A program made the translations under genes and the position numbers. Shown piece by piece: positions 4,904 through 7,800 of a stretch of 7,800 nt of DNA. How positions within the stretch are numbered: position 1 is the first letter of the stretch; each line of letters begins with the position of its first letter. This DNA is from JBAWAP01 sp049589355 (GTDB lineage: Bacteria > Chloroflexota > Anaerolineae > VGOG01), in the NCBI GenBank assembly GCA_049589355.1, contig JBAWAP010000429.1, positions 1 through 7,800 on the forward strand. Reading direction: 5' to 3'. A model generated the notes under the pieces. The model was not told where the DNA came from. It did no database searches and saw nothing but the letters and a program-made list of their open reading frames with translations.

Positions 4904-6733
4904 CTACGCCTCTACCAGTTCGGCCAGCCCCAGTCGCTTCAGCGTCTCCGGCGTGGGAATGCCGTTGGCGTCCCAGCCCCGCTGCTGGTAGTAGAAGTCG
5001 AGCATCTGCTGGGCCGCTTCAGGGGACGTGAACTTGCCGTCCGTAGCGCCACCAATGGCCGGTTCCTCCACAAAGCGCGGCGGCGGCGCATCCCAGGCCC
5101 GCCCGAAGTCCTCCACCTCCCGCACCCAGACCATGCGGGTCAGATTCCACACCCGCTCTGAGGTGTGCAACAGGTCCGCCCACGAGTAGTCCACACCGGT
5201 CAGCGCGGTCATGGCCGGGGCGTAGTAATCCAGCGACAGGCCCAGCTCGACCCACTGCAGCCGGCAGCAGCCCAGGCAGTCCATCAGGGGACGGATGTGC
5301 TGCAGTTCGATAACCTTGGCCGCTTTTTCAGGCGTGACCTTATCGCGGCCCACGGCGATGTCGTAGGTGATGGCCCAGGCCCGGTTGTGGTGCGCGCCCA
5401 CGTCGGCGGTCATGTAGGCCAACAGCATCGAGGTGGCGTCGTGGGTGTCGTAGGCGCTCTGTTCCATGCCCTTGACGTGGACGGCCCACTTCTCGCTGCC
5501 CTGGCCCACCTCCGCCGATGCCTGCTTGACCCCTTCGGCCAGCAGGTTGCCCAGCCAGCCGTCCCGCTGGGCGATGCGCTCGACGAGGGTGAAGACCGCT
5601 TCGGCGTTGCCAAAACGCAGGTCGAGTCCACCGGTCTGCTCCCGACTCAGAACTCCTTTCTCATAACACTCCATGGCCCAGGCAATGGCCCCGCCGGCTG
5701 AGATGGTATCCAGCCCCAACTCGTCGCACAGTTGGTTGGCCTTGGCGATGTCCTCAATGTCGCCGATGCCCAGATCGGAGCCCAACATGCCGTTGGTCTC
5801 GTACTCTGGCCCCTCCACATAGATGTCATGCTTTTTGGAATGGGAGTACTTCCCGCATGGCGTGGGGCAGCCAAAGCAGCCTTTGTCGGTCACCACGATC
5901 TTCTCGCGGAAGACAGGGGCGTAGATGTTGGGGCCATCCTCAAAAGAGCCGGATTGGAAGTTGCGCGTGGGTAAAGCACCGTTTTCGTCGCACCAGGAGG
6001 TGACCATCATGGTGCCATAACGGGTCCAGGCATCAAATCCCCCGGCCTCTTTGCAGGCGCGGTAGGCTTCCCTGGCTACCCGGGTGAACTCGGCCACGTC
6101 GGCGATGGGGATGCCGCCATTGCCGCGCACGGCAATAGCCTTGAGCTTCTTGGCCCCCATCACCGTGCCCACACCACCCCGGCCGGCCTGCCGCCCGAAA
6201 TCGTGGTTAATGCAGGCGTACTTGACCAGGTTCTCGCCGGCCGGGCCGATGGTGGCGATCTGGAATTCCTCGCCTAGTTCGTCCTTCAGCATCTTTTCCA
6301 CGGTGAAGGAGCCCAGGCCCCAATAGGCGTCCGCATCGCGCAATTCGACGGTTTCGTCGTCAATGTGCAGGTACACCGGGCGGGGGCTTATGCCTTCCAG
6401 GATGATGGCATCGTAGCCAGCATACTTGAGCTCAGCGGTCAGCATGCCGCCCATGCTGGCTCCGGCGTAGCCGCCGGTCAAGGGCGATTTGGTAGCAAAG
6501 TCCATCTTGCCTGCCCCGGGAAACAATGTACCAGATAGCGGCCCGGTCGAGATGAACAGCTTGTTGTCCGGCCCCAGCGGTTCGGCTCCCTGGGGCACCT
6601 CGTTCCAAAGCAGATAGGCCCCCAATCCCCGGCCGCCCAGGTAGTCACGGACCACTTCAACCGGCGTCGGCTCTTTGGTGATGGTGCCATGGGTCAGATT
6701 CACGCGCAGAATACGTCCTGCATAGCCGTACAT
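4904..6733 (-). CDS. aor: Aldehyde:ferredoxin oxidoreductase family tungsto/molybdo-enzyme
   Basis: A 609-residue catalytic subunit, close to the 605 of Pyrococcus furiosus AOR. Family enzymes oxidise aldehydes to acids (or reduce acids) with a bis-pyranopterin W or Mo centre and one [4Fe-4S] cluster. The N-terminal pterin domain has MYGYAGRILRVNL, YLGGRGLGAYLL, TKSPLTGGYAG (81-91), IGPAGENLVK (162-171) and GRGGVGTVMGAKKLKAIAV (184-202). Cluster cysteines are 286, 289 and 293 (C-x2-C-x3-C), with Cys490 in DCLGCCRL as the expected fourth. VEGPEYET at 306-313 matches the region of the P. furiosus active-site Glu, and His448 that of its His. The segment that reads YDPRG in AOR is YDTHD here (428-432), so this is a divergent branch and the substrate is unknown. 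There is no signal peptide, so it is cytoplasmic. The ATG at 6733 follows AGAGGAGG at seven bases and lies two bases after the ferredoxin stop. Electrons should pass to that ferredoxin. Confidence 0.95.
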   Translation of the reverse strand: MYGYAGRILRVNLTHGTITKEPTPVEVVRDYLGGRGLGAYLLWNEVPQGAEPLGPDNKLFISTGPLSGTLFPGAGKMDFATKSPLTGGYAGASMGGMLTAELKYAGYDAIILEGISPRPVYLHIDDETVELRDADAYWGLGSFTVEKMLKDELGEEFQIATIGPAGENLVKYACINHDFGRQAGRGGVGTVMGAKKLKAIAVRGNGGIPIADVAEFTRVAREAYRACKEAGGFDAWTRYGTMMVTSWCDENGALPTRNFQSGSFEDGPNIYAPVFREKIVVTDKGCFGCPTPCGKYSHSKKHDIYVEGPEYETNGMLGSDLGIGDIEDIAKANQLCDELGLDTISAGGAIAWAMECYEKGVLSREQTGGLDLRFGNAEAVFTLVERIAQRDGWLGNLLAEGVKQASAEVGQGSEKWAVHVKGMEQSAYDTHDATSMLLAYMTADVGAHHNRAWAITYDIAVGRDKVTPEKAAKVIELQHIRPLMDCLGCCRLQWVELGLSLDYYAPAMTALTGVDYSWADLLHTSERVWNLTRMVWVREVEDFGRAWDAPPPRFVEEPAIGGATDGKFTSPEAAQQMLDFYYQQRGWDANGIPTPETLKRLGLAELVEA

Positions 6734-6735
6734 GA

Positions 6736-7134
6736 TTATGCCTCCTCTTGCTCAGCGATCCATAGCACGCCAGGACCGCATACATCCACACACTCGCCAC
6801 ACAGATCGCACTCCCAGACGTAGTCCACGTCGGGTCGGGTGAAAACCACGCCTTCGGGACATTCGTCCACGCAGGCCATGCACAGGGTACATTCGTCGGG
6901 CTCAATGTAGTAGGCCCCTTTTTCGTTCTGGTGGATGGCGTCCACCGGGCACACCGCCGCGCAGTCCCCGCACTGGGTACAGACCTTCACCTCGAACGTA
7001 CCTGGCACTGGAAAGTGTGGCACGATGGTCAGGGCGGCCTTCTTGGGGTTGTTCTCGCCAAACAGGTGCAGCGAACAAGCCACCAGGCAGGCCCGGCACC
7101 CGGAGCATTTCGCATTGTCGGCATAGAGTCGCAT
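6736..7134 (-). CDS. Four-cluster [4Fe-4S] ferredoxin, electron-transfer subunit of the AOR
   Basis: A 132-residue soluble iron-sulfur protein with exactly sixteen cysteines in four C-x2-C-x2-C-x3-C motifs: 10/13/16/20, 52/55/58/62, 82/85/88/92 and 109/112/115/119. All sites are complete, predicting four [4Fe-4S] clusters. The second and third motifs end in Cys-Pro, as in 2[4Fe-4S] ferredoxin domains; the first and fourth flank that core, the arrangement of HycB/CooF-like electron-transfer subunits. It is directly upstream of the AOR gene (two-base gap). Similar four-cluster small subunits accompany AOR-family enzymes in several bacteria (AorA- and WorS-like). It probably forms a complex with the AOR and carries electrons to or from a free ferredoxin or other partner. 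The ATG at 7134 has AAAGGAGA upstream. No signal sequence or Tat motif is seen, so the complex is cytoplasmic. Confidence 0.92.
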   Translation of the reverse strand: MRLYADNAKCSGCRACLVACSLHLFGENNPKKAALTIVPHFPVPGTFEVKVCTQCGDCAAVCPVDAIHQNEKGAYYIEPDECTLCMACVDECPEGVVFTRPDVDYVWECDLCGECVDVCGPGVLWIAEQEEA

Positions 7135-7174
7135 TCGTTGGTCTCCTTTTCTCAGCTTAGTCTTTTGATCTGAC

Positions 7175-7800
7175 TCACCAATCGTCTTCAGTGCCGAACA
7201 CCGGCACCCGCCCCTCGGTTACACAATGGTAAGCATAGACGTACATCCCCGCCGACCAGGCCTGGTGCGGATAGCCCATTGGCCGGCCGGTGCGGCCGTG
7301 GCACCACTCGTTGAACTCCCACTCCTCGTTGATCCCCAGGCAGTTCACTTCGGCCAACTTCTCCAGTTGCCGTCTCGCCTCGTCCAGTTGCCCCGTCTTA
7401 ACCAGTACCGCCACGTAGAAACCGCCTACGAAGGGCCAGATGCCGCCGTTGTGGTACTGGTCGGGCAGGTTCAAGTTGTTGTTGCGGTAATACTCTCGCC
7501 AGTCCTTGGAACCGGGGTAAATGGGCGGATGCAGCACCCGCACCGGGTAAGGCTCGGCGATGCCCACCTGGTAGAGGTAGTCCAAGATACGCCTCTCCTG
7601 GGCCGGGTTGGCCACCCCGAACAGCACCGCCAGCAGGTTGCCAAACACGTCGCAGTAGTCACCGTAATCGCGAAAAGCCACGTAGGGCAGGAAGAAGGGG
7701 CGTTTGACCAGCACCGGATCCACCTGACTGAGAGTGTGCTTCCACTCCGTGTGGCCCGGGCAGGTAGGTCCCCATTCGTCAGCGTTCTCCGGCCCCACCC
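7175..7800 (-). CDS. Partial (alpha/alpha)6-type glycosidase, C-terminal part
   Basis: The frame is open from the window's right edge to a TGA at 7177-7175, giving 208 visible codons. The true start lies outside the window, and the GTG at 7798 is an internal valine codon. Segments such as FRDYGDYCDVFGNLLAVLFG, NGGIWPFVGGFYV, EWEFNEWCHGRTGRP and QAWSAGMYVYAY look like the C-terminal half of an (alpha/alpha)6-barrel glycosidase of the GH100 (neutral invertase)/glycogen-debranching/GH63-like group. These act on sucrose, alpha-glucans or related alpha-glucosides. The exact family and substrate cannot be set without the N-terminal half. It is on the same strand as the ferredoxin gene and 40 bases from it. 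I see no terminator in that gap, so read-through is possible, but a metabolic link to the AOR operon is not evident. Confidence 0.6.
   Translation of the reverse strand, partial: VGPENADEWGPTCPGHTEWKHTLSQVDPVLVKRPFFLPYVAFRDYGDYCDVFGNLLAVLFGVANPAQERRILDYLYQVGIAEPYPVRVLHPPIYPGSKDWREYYRNNNLNLPDQYHNGGIWPFVGGFYVAVLVKTGQLDEARRQLEKLAEVNCLGINEEWEFNEWCHGRTGRPMGYPHQAWSAGMYVYAYHCVTEGRVPVFGTEDDW

Noticed and set aside
3741..4991. A 416-codon open frame on the plus strand across moeA and moaD
   Set aside because: It is antisense to MoeA, moaD and the end of the AOR gene, which have clear family motifs. Its translation is rich in His, Pro, Arg and Gly with no recognisable domain, as expected for a GC-rich shadow frame.
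7135..7174. Promoter or terminator between the glycosidase and the ferredoxin gene
   Set aside because: The 40-base gap shows only a good ribosome binding site. The best -35/-10 pair (TTGGTG, AAGCTG) is poor and there is no stable hairpin with a T run.
7796..7798. GTG as the start of the glycosidase gene
   Set aside because: The frame stays open to the window edge, and the visible 208 codons match only the C-terminal part of such enzymes, so the GTG is read as an internal valine.

Overview
This window reads as the chromosome of a GC-rich anaerobic bacterium (or possibly an archaeon). A member of the Chloroflexota (Anaerolineae-like) or a clostridial relative is my best guess. The guess rests only on gene content: a tungsten/molybdenum aldehyde:ferredoxin oxidoreductase (AOR), a polyferredoxin, a two-gene SUF/SMS-type Fe-S assembly pair, strong Shine-Dalgarno sites and high GC. 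No rRNA or tRNA is present to confirm it. Every gene I support lies on the minus strand, so transcription runs from right to left.

Layout in order of transcription. (1) 7800-7175: the C-terminal 208 codons of an (alpha/alpha)6-type glycosidase, cut by the window edge. (2) 7134-6736: a 132-residue ferredoxin with sixteen cysteines, enough for four [4Fe-4S] clusters. (3) 6733-4904: a 609-residue AOR-family catalytic subunit. (4) 4898-4674: a MoaD/ThiS-like sulfur carrier ending in Gly-Gly-Gly. (5) 4673-4620: a 54-base AT-rich spacer holding a heptamer repeat and a 17-bp palindrome. (6) 4619-3387: MoeA, molybdopterin molybdenumtransferase. (7) 3385-3056: an ArsR-type repressor rich in cysteine. 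(8) 3059-2307: a SufC/SmsC ATPase. (9) 2320-1382: a short SufB/SufD (SmsB-like) scaffold. (10) 1367-231: a MOT1-type molybdate/sulfate transporter. A hairpin followed by a T-rich run at 181-140 probably ends the transcript. Just beyond it is a candidate promoter for a gene that would lie off the left edge.

Genes 2-10 are packed at spacings from -14 to +54 bases, with ATGA and 14-base overlaps, and look like one operon. Read together they form a self-contained kit around one metalloenzyme. The parts are the oxidoreductase and its electron-transfer subunit, the sulfur carrier and metal insertase for its pterin cofactor, a minimal Fe-S assembly pair for its clusters, an oxyanion importer for Mo or W, and a candidate metal- or cluster-sensing repressor. 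That combination is the most interesting feature of the window. The individual families are known, but the AOR has altered second-pterin-region motifs, the SufB homologue lacks the E. coli SufB active cysteine, the SufC homologue has a CxxC tail, and the ArsR protein has a CC-x3-C-x-C cluster.
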